64,000 bases of DNA, taken from NCBI RefSeq assembly GCF_021168555.1, contig NZ_JAJOZS010000013.1, forward strand, positions 52,788-116,787. The letters run 5' to 3'. The notes beneath the pieces were generated by a model. It was not told the origin of the DNA and ran no database searches. It saw only the letters and a list, made by a program, of their open reading frames with translations. The stretch's first letter is position 1; each line of letters opens with the position of its first letter. This DNA is from Stenotrophomonas sp. MMGLT7. GTDB taxonomy: Bacteria; Pseudomonadota; Gammaproteobacteria; Xanthomonadales; Xanthomonadaceae. Below, piece by piece: positions 45,042 through 54,059 of this stretch. A program made the translations under genes and the position numbers.

Positions 45042-48000
45042 ATGTCGTCGCAGCCCTCTTCCATGCCGCCACTGCCCAGATCCGGGCAGCTCCGCGCCTT
45101 CTGGCGCGCGCCCGCCTCGGCCACCGCCCTGGCCTGGTACGTCGCCCGTGCCGCCGAGCACCACCCCGGCCCGCTGCTGGCGGTGACGCGGGACAACCAG
45201 GCCGCACGCCAGCTCGAGGCCGACCTGCATACCCTGCTGGGCACGGAAGGCGCGCAGGCCGAGCCGTTGCCGGTGCTGAGCTTCCCCGACTGGGAAACCC
45301 TGCCCTACGACCAGTTCAGCCCGCACCCGGAGATCGTCTCGCAGCGGCTGGCCACGCTGCACCGGCTGCCCACGCTGGAGCGCGGCGTGGTGGTGGTGCC
45401 GGTGCAGACGCTGATGCAGCGGTTGGCGCCGCTGCGCTACATCGTCGGCAGCAGCTTCGACCTCCGGGTCGGCCAGCGCCTGGACCTCGAGGCCGAGAAG
45501 CGCCGGCTGGAAAGCGCCGGCTACCGCAACGTCCCGCAGGTGATGGACCCGGGCGACTTCGCCGTGCGCGGCGGCCTGCTCGACGTGTTCCCGATGGGCT
45601 CGAAGACGCCGCTGCGGATCGAGCTGCTGGACGAGGACATCGACTCGATCCGCGCCTTCGATCCCGAATCGCAGCGCTCGCTGGACAGGGTCGAGGCGGT
45701 GAAGATGCTGCCCGGCCGCGAAGTGCCGATGGACGATTCCAGCATCGACCGCGTGCTGGCGGCACTGCGCGAGCGCTTCGACGTCGACACCCGCCGCAGC
45801 GCGCTGTACCAGGACCTCAAGTCCGGGCTGGCGCCGTCAGGCATCGAGTACTACCTGCCGCTGTTCTTCGACTCGCCGCACGACGACGCGCGGGCTGTTG
45901 CGAAGGACCTGCACAGCTCCACCGCCACGCTGTTCGACTACCTCGGCGACAAGGCATTGCCGCTGGTCGCACCGGGCGTCTCCAATGCCGCCGATGCGTT
46001 CTGGGCGCAGACCCAGGGCCGCTACGAGCAGCGCCGCCACGACGTCGAACGCCCGCTGCTGGCGCCGGAAGAGCTGTACCAGTCGCCCGACACCCTGCGC
46101 GAGCGGCTCAACAGGCTCGCTCGCATCGAGGTCTGGCCGGCGGACCACGCCAACATCGACAAGGCCAGCGCGCTGGGCGACCAGCCACTGCCGCCGTTGC
46201 CGGTGGCGGCCAAGGACGCCGCGCCGGGCGCCGCGCTGAAGTCCTTCCTCGACCATTATCCGGGCCGCGTGCTGATCGCCGCCGATTCGCCCGGCCGCCG
46301 CGAGGCGCTGCTGGAGGTGCTGGCCGCGGCCGAGCTCAAGCCGCAGGTGGCGACCGATTTCCCGGCGTTCCTGCGCCGGGGCGCACCGCGCTTCGCCATC
46401 GCCGTGGCGCCGCTGGAGGACGGCTTCGCGCTGGACGAGCCGCGCATCGCCGTGCTCACCGAGCGCCAGCTGTTCCCCGAGCGCGCCAACCAGCCGCGTC
46501 GCCGTGCCCGCGCCGGGCGCGAGCCCGAGGCGATCATCCGCGACCTCGGCGAACTGACCGAGGGCGCGCCGATCGTCCACGAGGACCACGGCGTCGGCCG
46601 CTACCGCGGGCTGGTGACGATGGACATCGGCGGCATGCCCGGCGAATTCCTCGAAATCGAGTACGCCAAGGGCGACCGCCTGTACGTGCCGGTGGCGCAG
46701 CTGCAGCTGATCAGCCGCTACTCCGGCGCCTCGGCCGAGACCGCGCCGCTGCACTCGCTCGGTGGGGAGCAATGGACCCGTGCCAAGCGCAAGGCCGCCG
46801 AGAAGGTACGCGACGTCGCCGCCGAGCTGCTGGAGATCCAGGCCCGCCGCCGCGCCCGCGCCGGGCTGGCGCTGCAGGTGGACCGGGCGATGTACGAGCC
46901 GTTCGCCGCCGGCTTCCCGTTCGAGGAGACGCCGGACCAGCTGGCCGCCATCGACGCCACCCTGCGCGACCTGGCCAGCAGCCAGCCGATGGACCGCGTG
47001 GTCTGCGGCGACGTCGGCTTCGGCAAGACCGAGGTCGCCGTGCGCGCCGCCTTCGCCGCCGCCAGCTCCGGGCGGCAGGTGGCGGTGCTGGTGCCGACCA
47101 CGCTGCTGGCCGAGCAGCACTACCGCAACTTCCGCGATCGCTTCGCCGACTGGCCGCTCAAGGTCGAGGTGCTGTCGCGCTTCAAGAGCACCAAGGAGAT
47201 CAAGGCCGAGCTGGCCAAGGTCGCCGACGGCACCATCGACGTGATCATCGGCACCCACCGGCTGCTGCAGCCGGACGTCAAGTTCAAGGACCTGGGACTG
47301 GTGATCGTCGACGAGGAGCAGCGCTTCGGCGTGCGCCAGAAGGAGGCGCTCAAGGCGCTGCGCGCCAACGTGCACCTGCTGACGCTGACCGCCACGCCGA
47401 TCCCGCGCACGCTCAACATGGCCATGGCCGGGCTGCGCGACCTGTCCATCATCGCCACCCCGCCGCCGAACCGGCTGGCGGTGCAGACCTTCGTCACCCC
47501 CTGGGACAGCGCGCAGCTGCGCGAGGCGTTCCAGCGCGAGCTTTCGCGCGGCGGCCAGCTGTACTTCCTGCACAACGACGTGGAAAGCATCGGCCGCATG
47601 CAGCGCGAGCTGTCCGAGCTGGTGCCGGAGGCGCGCATCGGCATCGCCCACGGGCAGATGCCCGAGCGCGAGCTGGAGCGGGTGATGGTGGATTTCCAGA
47701 AGCAGCGCTTCAACGTGCTGCTGTCGACCACGATCATCGAGTCGGGCATCGACATCCCCAACGCCAACACCATCATCATCAACCGCGCCGACCGCTTCGG
47801 CCTGGCCCAGCTGCACCAGCTGCGCGGCCGCGTCGGCCGCTCGCACCACCGCGCCTACGCCTACCTGCTGGTGCCCGACCGCCGCAGCATGACCCCCGAT
47901 GCCGAGAAGCGGCTGGAGGCGATCGCCTCGATGGACGAGCTCGGCGCCGGCTTCACCCTGGCCACCCACGACCTGGAGATCCGCGGCGCCGGCGAGCTGC

Positions 48001-48566
48001 TGGGCGAGGACCAGAGCGGGCAGATGGCCGAGGTCGGCTTCAGCCTGTACACCGAGCTGCTCGAGCGCGCGGTGCGCAGCATCAGGCAGGGCAAGCTGCC
48101 GGACCTGGACGCCGGCGAGGAAGCGCGCGGCGCCGAGGTCGAGTTACACGTGCCGGCGCTGATCCCGGAGGACTACCTGCCCGACGTCCATACCCGCCTG
48201 ACCCTGTACAAGCGCATCTCCAGCGCGCGCGACAGCGAGGCGCTGCGCGAGCTGCAGGTGGAGATGATCGACCGCTTCGGCCTGCTGCCGGACGCGGTGA
48301 AGAACCTCTACGCCATCGCCGAGCTCAAGCTGCAGGCCAACGCCCTGGGCATCCGCAAGCTGGAACTGGGCGAGAACGGCGGCCGCATCGTGTTCGACCC
48401 CAAGCCCAACGTCGACCCGATGACCGTCATCCAGATGATCCAGAAGCAGCCGCGGCTGTACGCAATGGATGGGCCGGACAAGCTGCGCATCAAGCATCCG
48501 CTGCCCGAGCCGGCGGACCGCTTCAACGCCGCCCGCGGCCTGTTGACCTCGCTGAGCCCTAACTGA
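45042..48566 (+). CDS. mfd: Transcription-repair coupling factor Mfd
   Basis: 1174-residue ATP-driven translocase that pushes stalled RNA polymerase off damaged DNA and recruits UvrA. The order of domains is complete: the UvrB-like N-terminal module (DWETLPYDQFSPHPEI and MDPGDFAVRGGLLDVFPMG), the RNA-polymerase-interacting domain starting near residue 512 (HEDHGVGRYRGL), helicase motifs with Walker A GDVGFGKTE near 655-663 and the DEEQ box near 757-760, the TRG segment, and a C-terminal UvrA-masking domain. It is monocistronic and ends before a REP pair. E. coli Mfd has 1148 residues. Confidence 0.96.
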   Translation: MSSQPSSMPPLPRSGQLRAFWRAPASATALAWYVARAAEHHPGPLLAVTRDNQAARQLEADLHTLLGTEGAQAEPLPVLSFPDWETLPYDQFSPHPEIVSQRLATLHRLPTLERGVVVVPVQTLMQRLAPLRYIVGSSFDLRVGQRLDLEAEKRRLESAGYRNVPQVMDPGDFAVRGGLLDVFPMGSKTPLRIELLDEDIDSIRAFDPESQRSLDRVEAVKMLPGREVPMDDSSIDRVLAALRERFDVDTRRSALYQDLKSGLAPSGIEYYLPLFFDSPHDDARAVAKDLHSSTATLFDYLGDKALPLVAPGVSNAADAFWAQTQGRYEQRRHDVERPLLAPEELYQSPDTLRERLNRLARIEVWPADHANIDKASALGDQPLPPLPVAAKDAAPGAALKSFLDHYPGRVLIAADSPGRREALLEVLAAAELKPQVATDFPAFLRRGAPRFAIAVAPLEDGFALDEPRIAVLTERQLFPERANQPRRRARAGREPEAIIRDLGELTEGAPIVHEDHGVGRYRGLVTMDIGGMPGEFLEIEYAKGDRLYVPVAQLQLISRYSGASAETAPLHSLGGEQWTRAKRKAAEKVRDVAAELLEIQARRRARAGLALQVDRAMYEPFAAGFPFEETPDQLAAIDATLRDLASSQPMDRVVCGDVGFGKTEVAVRAAFAAASSGRQVAVLVPTTLLAEQHYRNFRDRFADWPLKVEVLSRFKSTKEIKAELAKVADGTIDVIIGTHRLLQPDVKFKDLGLVIVDEEQRFGVRQKEALKALRANVHLLTLTATPIPRTLNMAMAGLRDLSIIATPPPNRLAVQTFVTPWDSAQLREAFQRELSRGGQLYFLHNDVESIGRMQRELSELVPEARIGIAHGQMPERELERVMVDFQKQRFNVLLSTTIIESGIDIPNANTIIINRADRFGLAQLHQLRGRVGRSHHRAYAYLLVPDRRSMTPDAEKRLEAIASMDELGAGFTLATHDLEIRGAGELLGEDQSGQMAEVGFSLYTELLERAVRSIRQGKLPDLDAGEEARGAEVELHVPALIPEDYLPDVHTRLTLYKRISSARDSEALRELQVEMIDRFGLLPDAVKNLYAIAELKLQANALGIRKLELGENGGRIVFDPKPNVDPMTVIQMIQKQPRLYAMDGPDKLRIKHPLPEPADRFNAARGLLTSLSPN

Positions 48567-48610
48567 CCTGCACCGCGCTCGGGTTGTCACAGCCACCGCA
48601 GGGGACGCCG

Positions 48611-48689
48611 TAGGAGCGACTTCAGTCGCGATGAGGCTTTCCCGGGAAAGCCCCATCGCGACTGAAGTCGCTCCTACGGCGCTCCTACA
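48611..48689. repeat. Inverted GTAG-REP pair after mfd
   Basis: TAGGAGCGACTTCAGTCGCG and its complement flank TGAGGCTTTCCCGGGAAAGCC. The right arm is followed by a second GCTCCTACA copy. It may end the mfd transcript. Confidence 0.85.
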
Positions 48690-48742
48690 GGGGTCACGCG
48701 TGCCTCGATGGATCGGCCGGGAAACCCGGTGCGGTGCATTCG

Positions 48743-49018
48743 TCAGTAGCCGTGCCGCACCCGCGGCGGCAGCTTCCAGTCGGACAGCGGAACGAACAGG
48801 CCGCTCTGGCGGACGGAGAGCACCGGACCTCCGCGTCTGCCGCCGGTGGCCTTCGCGCAGCCGAACCGGCTGGCGGTGAAGGCAATCTTCCGCATCGAGT
48901 TGTTCGGCGCCAGGGCGATCCACCGACCTGGACGATCCGGAAGCAGCCGCGCCTGTAGACGATGGACGGCCGCACATCGGGCCACCCACCACCAGGCCGG
49001 CGCACCGTCTCCACGCAT
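48743..49018 (-). CDS. Small uncharacterised protein
   Basis: 91-residue reading frame whose second half (GRWIALAPNNSMRKIAFTASRFGCAKATGGRRGGPVLSVRQSGLFVPLSDWKLPPRVRHGY) has normal protein composition, while its first 25 residues are shadow-like; the true start may be further in. I do not recognise a family. It stands alone between a REP element and the chemoreceptor gene, and could be a remnant. Confidence 0.35.
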   Translation of the reverse strand: MRGDGAPAWWWVARCAAVHRLQARLLPDRPGRWIALAPNNSMRKIAFTASRFGCAKATGGRRGGPVLSVRQSGLFVPLSDWKLPPRVRHGY

Positions 49019-49307
49019 CAGCGGCCTGGCTACCGCGCCGGCGCCACGCGTTCACGTCGCCACGACAACGGTCGCTGCATCTTTCAGATGCCGTTCATGA
49101 ATTGGCAAGCTTCCGGCATGGCCAGGCGATGAAGCATTTCCGCCTGCTGCCGTTATCCAGGAAGGAGGCCACGGACCGCCGCGGAGTTGGCGACAGTCCG
49201 ACATCACATCGGAGGTGAAAGATGGCAAGACAGCATCACTGCAGGCGCATCGGCACGGATGCTGCCCACGTGTTCCAGGGTTCCGCTTCCAGCCAGGGAG
49301 GTGCGCC

Positions 49308-51104
49308 ATGCGCCTGACCCAGGCTACCCGGCTGTGCATCGCCGCCGCCGTCGCCGTGGCGATACCGCTGCTGGCCGTCCACTTGGTCCCCGAGACCGTG
49401 CAGCGGCAGAATCCGGGCGAACTGCTGCTGGGCGTCGCGCTCGCCTGCGCCGCGGTCCTGGCCTGGCCGGTGTTCGCCGCGGCGCGCTCCCTGCGCCTGG
49501 CCGCGCGCACGCTCGAAGCGTTCTCGCACGGCCGGTTCGACGTAGAACTGCCCGCCGCCGGCATTGGCGGCAACGAGATCGCACGCGGCCTGCGCGCGGT
49601 GCAGAGCAACATCCGCCACGTCAACGAACAGATCAACCGCATGGCGCGCGAACACGAGGCCGGCGACATCGACGTGGTCATCGACAGCGCGCACTGCGAG
49701 GGCGAGTTCCGCACCATCGCCGAGGGCATCAACACGATGGTCGGCAGCCACATCGAGGTCAAGAAGATGGCCATGGACGTGGTCGCCGAGTTCGGCCGCG
49801 GCAACTTCCAGGCGTCGCTGCCGCCGCTGCCCGGCAAGAAGGCCTTCATCAACGACATCATCGACCAGGTCCGGCGCAACCTGGCCGGGCTGATCGAGGA
49901 GATGAACCGCATGTCGCGCGAGCACGACGCCGGCGACATCGACGTGGTCATCGACAGCGCGCGCTTCGACGGCGACTTCCGCACCATGGCCGAAGGCATC
50001 AACGCCATGGTCGGCAGCCATATCGCGGTCAAGAAGATGGCCATGGCCGTGGTCGCCGAATTCGGCCGCGGCAACTTCGAGGCGCCGCTGCCGCGGCTGC
50101 CCGGCAAGAAGGCCTTCATCAACGACACCATCGAGCGCGCCCGCGCCAACCTGCGCAGCGTCGGCGAGGTGATCGCGGTGATGCGCGCGGTCGCCGGCGG
50201 CGACCTCGGCCGCACCATGGGCGGCCGCTACGAGGGCGCCTTCGCCGACATGCACGGCGACGTCAACGGTACCGTCGCCAAGCTCAGGCAGATCGTCGGC
50301 GAGGTCCACGACAGCGCCGGCACCCTGGCCGGTGCCTCCGATCAGGTCAGCGCCACCGCGCAGTCGCTGAGCATGGCCGCCTGCGAGCAGGCCGCCGGCG
50401 TGGAGCAGGCCAGCAGCGCGATGGAACAGATGTCCGCCTCGATCGCGCGCAATGCCGACAATGCCCAGGTCACCGACGACACCGCCGCGCGGGCCGCGGC
50501 CGACGCTGTCGAAGGCAGCCGCACCGTGCATGCCACCATCGCGGCGATGAAGCAGATCGCCGCCAGGATCTGCATCGTCGACGATATCGCCTACCAGACC
50601 AACCTGCTGGCCTTGAACGCGGCGATCGAGGCAGCCCATGCCGGCGAGCAGGGCCGTGGCTTCGCCGTGGTCGCCGCGGAAGTGCGCCGGCTGGCCGAGC
50701 GCAGCCGCGCCGCCGCCAGGGAGATCGGCAGCGTGGCCGCCTCCAGCGTGGGCATGGCCGAGGACGCCGGGCACCGGCTGGAGCAGATCGTCCCGGCCAT
50801 CCGCCACACCTCCGAGCTGGTGCAGGACATCGCCTCCGCCTCCGGCGAGCAGCGCGACGGCGTGGCGCAGATCAACACCACCGTCGGGCACCTCAACCAG
50901 ACTACCCAGCAGGCGGCAGCCAATGCCGAGGAACTGGCCGCCACCGCGGAGGAAATGAGCGCGCAGGCCGGACGGCTGCGGCAGTTGATGGCCTTCTTCA
51001 GGATCGAATCGCTCCCCCTCTCCGGCGCCGTGCAGGCGGCGGCCCCCACGCCGAAGGGTGGACGCCCGCTCAGGATCGTCCGCCTCGTCACGCCGCAATC
51101 CTGA
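49308..51104 (+). CDS. Methyl-accepting chemotaxis protein with duplicated HAMP-like units
   Basis: 598-residue chemoreceptor. Two membrane helices (about residues 7-27 and 38-58) are separated by only some ten residues, so there is almost no periplasmic sensor. A HAMP-like part follows, then two near-identical 90-residue units (starting about residues 112 and 202) with [33 protein letters not shown] and FGRGNF, then the signalling hairpin with [44 protein letters not shown]. It should control a CheA kinase from an internal or membrane signal. ATG 49308 has GGAGG seven bases upstream. No pentapeptide CheR tether is visible at the C-terminus. Confidence 0.92.
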   Translation: MRLTQATRLCIAAAVAVAIPLLAVHLVPETVQRQNPGELLLGVALACAAVLAWPVFAAARSLRLAARTLEAFSHGRFDVELPAAGIGGNEIARGLRAVQSNIRHVNEQINRMAREHEAGDIDVVIDSAHCEGEFRTIAEGINTMVGSHIEVKKMAMDVVAEFGRGNFQASLPPLPGKKAFINDIIDQVRRNLAGLIEEMNRMSREHDAGDIDVVIDSARFDGDFRTMAEGINAMVGSHIAVKKMAMAVVAEFGRGNFEAPLPRLPGKKAFINDTIERARANLRSVGEVIAVMRAVAGGDLGRTMGGRYEGAFADMHGDVNGTVAKLRQIVGEVHDSAGTLAGASDQVSATAQSLSMAACEQAAGVEQASSAMEQMSASIARNADNAQVTDDTAARAAADAVEGSRTVHATIAAMKQIAARICIVDDIAYQTNLLALNAAIEAAHAGEQGRGFAVVAAEVRRLAERSRAAAREIGSVAASSVGMAEDAGHRLEQIVPAIRHTSELVQDIASASGEQRDGVAQINTTVGHLNQTTQQAAANAEELAATAEEMSAQAGRLRQLMAFFRIESLPLSGAVQAAAPTPKGGRPLRIVRLVTPQS

Positions 51105-51317
51105 ATCCGGAAGAAGCGCCTGCGGCCGGGTTCCGCCCGGCCGCCTGCGAACCGCGGCCCCGCATATCCCGCATGCGATGCGGCCGCACCCATGCAGCAA
51201 GCGGGCCGCTGCTGGAACGAGATGTGCTCACCGCTGCCGCTTCTCTATTTTTATGTAGGCAAAGGACGCATTAGTTGAGAACATCGTCACACTTTTCCTG
51301 ACGATGCTTCACAGACA

Positions 51318-51923
51318 TTGTTTTCCAACCTTCACCCCGACCCCAGCTACCTGAACTGCTCCGCCGAATCGCTCGCACTCGCGCTGGAAGAGCGCGACCG
51401 CTATACCCGTGCCCACTGCGACCGCGTGAGCCGGCTGGCGAACCGGCTCGGCCGGCGCTGCGATCTCGATGCCACCACGCTGGCGCAGCTGACCCTGGCC
51501 GCCCTGCTCCACGACATCGGCAAGATCGGCATCCCCGACCACGTCTTGAACGCGCCGCACCGCTTGAGCGACGAGGACTGGCGGCTGATGCAGTCCCATT
51601 CCGAGCGCGGCGAGCGCATCTTCGCCGCCAGCCGCCACCCGCATGCGCCGCAGGTCGCACAGCTGATCCGCCACCACCACGAGGCCTACGACGGCAGCGG
51701 CTACCCCGACGGCCTGCACGGCGAGCACATCCCGCTGCCGGCACGCATCCTCAGCGTGGCAGACAGCTATGACGCCATGACCAGCAGCCGCCCCTACCGC
51801 GCGATGCTGTCGCACGCGCAGGCGATGCAGCGGCTGCGGCAGGCCAGGCACCGGCAGATCGATCCGCAGGTGTTCGCCGAGTTCGAGTGCCTGATGGAGG
51901 ACGCCGGCGCCGGGCGAAGCTGA
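51318..51923 (+). CDS. Stand-alone HD-GYP domain protein
   Basis: 201-residue HD-GYP protein, a family that hydrolyses c-di-GMP. The HD motif (LAALLHDIGKIGIPDHVL), the HHHEAYDGSGYPDGLHGEHIPL motif with the GYP triplet, and ARILSVADSYDAMTSSRPYR are all intact. There is no receiver or other sensor domain. The start seems to be a TTG at 51318, with no better codon upstream in frame and only a weak ribosome site, so expression may be low. It follows the chemoreceptor gene by 213 bases. Confidence 0.85.
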   Translation: MFSNLHPDPSYLNCSAESLALALEERDRYTRAHCDRVSRLANRLGRRCDLDATTLAQLTLAALLHDIGKIGIPDHVLNAPHRLSDEDWRLMQSHSERGERIFAASRHPHAPQVAQLIRHHHEAYDGSGYPDGLHGEHIPLPARILSVADSYDAMTSSRPYRAMLSHAQAMQRLRQARHRQIDPQVFAEFECLMEDAGAGRS

Positions 51924-51979
51924 GCCGGCGGACGCGATCGTTCTTGCGTCGAGGCATCGATGGAACAGCGGGCACTGCC

Positions 51980-52070
51980 GGGATTGGGGATTGGAGATTC
52001 GGGATTGGCAAGAGCCTTGCTCCTGCCTTTCCCGAATCCCGAATCCCGAATCCCCAATCCCCAATCCCGC
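51980..52070. repeat. GGGATT-family inverted repeat
   Basis: GGGATTGGGGATTGGAGATTC at the left pairs with GAATCCCCAATCCCCAATCC at the right around GGCAAGAGCCTTGCTCCTGCC. Confidence 0.82.
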
Positions 52071-52099
52071 GCCGCGCGTGGCGGGAACGCTGACCCTGG

Positions 52100-52132
52100 C
52101 CCGGGCAAGCGAAGCGCACCCGTGAGCCGGGA
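52100..52132. repeat. Single arm of the GTAGCCCG repeat
   Basis: CCCGGGCAAGCGAAGCGCAC-CCGTGAGCCGGGA matches the left arm of the repeat at 18621-18701 in the GCGAAGCGCACCCG core. Confidence 0.55.
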
Positions 52133-52363
52133 CAGCCTCGGCCCATGCAACCTTTGCCCTTGCCCGCTCCACATGGCCGATTGATCGCACCGCAAGATCA
52201 CCGGATCCCAGCCAGTCCAGACCTTCGGCCGAAAGCCGCGGGAACGCCGTGTTCGGGTTTCCCGGGCATGCGCCGCAGCGCTTCGATCAACGGCTGTTCG
52301 GCCAGGTACGTTTCCCCGCACGTCGGCAGGACACCTGCACGGTCACAACGGCACCGCACTGCC

Positions 52364-53920
52364 CTACAGCTGCGACTCCAGCGGCAGCCAGCCGATCACC
52401 CGGGCGGCGGCGCGACGCCAGAACCCCGCTTCCGGCTCGCGCTCCCAGGTGCGCGGCGGCTGCACCGAGCCATCCAGCCAGCGCAGGCGCTCGCCCTGCA
52501 ACTGCAGGCGATAGCTGCTGTCGGCCGCGGTCTTGGCCGCGTACAGCCTTTCCAGTTCGGCGGCCGCATCGGCGTCGCGGAACAGCAGGCCCATCTCGGT
52601 ATTGAGGTTGATCGAGCGCGGATCGAGATTGAACGAGCCGATGAAGCCGGCCTCGCCATCGCGCACGAACGCCTTGGTATGCAGGCTTGCGCCGCTGGAA
52701 CCGAACAGGCTGCTGTCGGGCTTTCCGTGCGGCATCAGCTCGAACAGCGAAACGCCCTGGCGCAGCAGCGGCACGCGATATCCGGCGTAGCCGCCATGCA
52801 CCGCCACCACGTCGTTGGCCGCCAGCGAATTGGTCAGGATGCCCACCTCCACGCCGCGCCGGCGCAGCTCGCCGATCCAGCGCACGCCGGCATCGCCGGG
52901 CACGAAGTACGGCGATATCAGCTTCAGCTCGCGCTGCGTGCGCGCCATGTGCGACACCAGCACCGGCGTCAGCCAGTCGGCCGTCGGCGCGGCGCCCTCG
53001 GCCTTCTCCGGCGGGTCGGACACCACCTGCGCCTGCCGCGTCCAGTGCAGCGGCGGGTCGCTCGCCAGCAGGCCACGCACGTCGGTCGACTGCCGCACCC
53101 GCTGCAGGTAGGGATGGGCGCGCACCGACGCCATTCCCGCATCGATGGCGCCGCGCAGCCGCGCCAGCGCATCGCCGCCGGGCTGCGCCAGTGCCGACAG
53201 CGGGATGGCGCTGCGGCTGTTCCAGTAGGCGTCGAATATCCGCGAGCCCTGCGCCACCGCCGGACCGACCAGGGCCACGTCGGTATCCAGGAAGTTGACG
53301 TCGCCGGCGGCATCGAAGTATTCGTCGCCGATGTTGCGGCCGCCGACCACGGCGATCCGGCCATCGGCGATCCAGGCCTTGTTGTGCATGCGCCGGTTGA
53401 TGCTGAAGAACCGCAGCAGCATCTCCGCCCCGCGCATCAGCGTGCCCTCGCGGGCGCGGGTCGGGTTGAACATGCGCACCTCGATCAGCGGATGGTCGTC
53501 CAGCGCGGCCAGCACGGAATGGCTGCCGTGGGCGTTCATGTCGTCCAGCAGCAGGCGCACCCGCACGCCGCGATCGGCTGCGCGCACCAGTTCGCCGTAC
53601 AGCAGGTTGCCGGTGAAGTCCGGATGCCAGATGTAGTACTGCAGGTCCAGGCTGCGGCCGGCCGAGCGCGCGGTGAGCGCACGCACCGCGAAGGCATCGA
53701 CGTTGTCGGCCAGCATCAGCATGCCCGTTTGCCCGGGCCGTGCCTCGGTCAACGGCCGCACCGCGCGATCGATGGGGGTCGCGTCCGCGGCCGGCGGCAG
53801 CGCCCGCGACTCGACGCCCCGGGCACGCTCGGCGAACCGGCCGTAGCCGTACAACGACAGCAGCGAGGCCAGCGCCAGCAGCGCGAATGCCAGGCCGATC
53901 CACTTCAATGCCTTCTTCAT
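52364..53920 (-). CDS. Phospholipase D-family protein, cardiolipin synthase ClsC-like
   Basis: 518-residue enzyme with an N-terminal membrane anchor (about residues 5-27) and two HKD catalytic motifs: HNKAWIADGRIAVVGGRN and HTKAFVRDGEAGFIGSFNLD. SLDLQYYIWHPDFTGNLL and VRLLLDDMNAHGSHSVLAALDDHP are typical of the ClsC branch, which joins phospholipids to make cardiolipin. ClsC often needs a partner (YmdB in E. coli) not seen here. ATG 53920. It lies 138 bases after the M13 peptidase gene's stop and on the same strand as it, with a repeat between. Confidence 0.87.
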   Translation of the reverse strand: MKKALKWIGLAFALLALASLLSLYGYGRFAERARGVESRALPPAADATPIDRAVRPLTEARPGQTGMLMLADNVDAFAVRALTARSAGRSLDLQYYIWHPDFTGNLLYGELVRAADRGVRVRLLLDDMNAHGSHSVLAALDDHPLIEVRMFNPTRAREGTLMRGAEMLLRFFSINRRMHNKAWIADGRIAVVGGRNIGDEYFDAAGDVNFLDTDVALVGPAVAQGSRIFDAYWNSRSAIPLSALAQPGGDALARLRGAIDAGMASVRAHPYLQRVRQSTDVRGLLASDPPLHWTRQAQVVSDPPEKAEGAAPTADWLTPVLVSHMARTQRELKLISPYFVPGDAGVRWIGELRRRGVEVGILTNSLAANDVVAVHGGYAGYRVPLLRQGVSLFELMPHGKPDSSLFGSSGASLHTKAFVRDGEAGFIGSFNLDPRSINLNTEMGLLFRDADAAAELERLYAAKTAADSSYRLQLQGERLRWLDGSVQPPRTWEREPEAGFWRRAAARVIGWLPLESQL

Positions 53921-53954
53921 CGGCGGGCCCGGAATGAGTGGACGTCCATTCTAG

Positions 53955-54042
53955 GGGGAGGGATCGGGGATTCAGGATTCGGGATTGGCAAATGCCCTGC
54001 TCCTGCTTCCATCGAATCCCGAATCTCCAATCCCGAATCCCG
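53955..54042. repeat. GGGATT-family inverted repeat
   Basis: GGATCGGGGATTCAGGATTC at the left and GAATCCCGAATCTCCAATCC at the right flank a centre with GGCAAATGCCCTGCTCCTGC. It lies between two genes on the minus strand. Confidence 0.78.
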
Positions 54043-54059
54043 GCCCGCCAAGGCGGGCC
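54042..54059 (-). terminator. Hairpin at the end of the M13 peptidase gene
   Basis: GGCCCGCC-aa-GGCGGGCC is a perfect eight-base stem beginning at the stop codon. There is no T run, so it may work together with the adjacent repeat. Confidence 0.5.

Larger units (their letters stand above)
51924..52363. other. Intergenic stretch with repeats
   Basis: 440 bases holding the GGGATT repeat at 51980-52070 and a GTAGCCCG-family arm at about 52100-52132. The remaining 230 bases show nothing I recognise. Confidence 0.5.

Noticed and set aside
45837..47969. 710-codon open frame on the minus strand inside mfd
   Set aside because: It lies wholly antisense to a clear mfd gene and has the repetitive Q/R/A/V/G-rich composition that high-GC DNA gives in the wrong frame.
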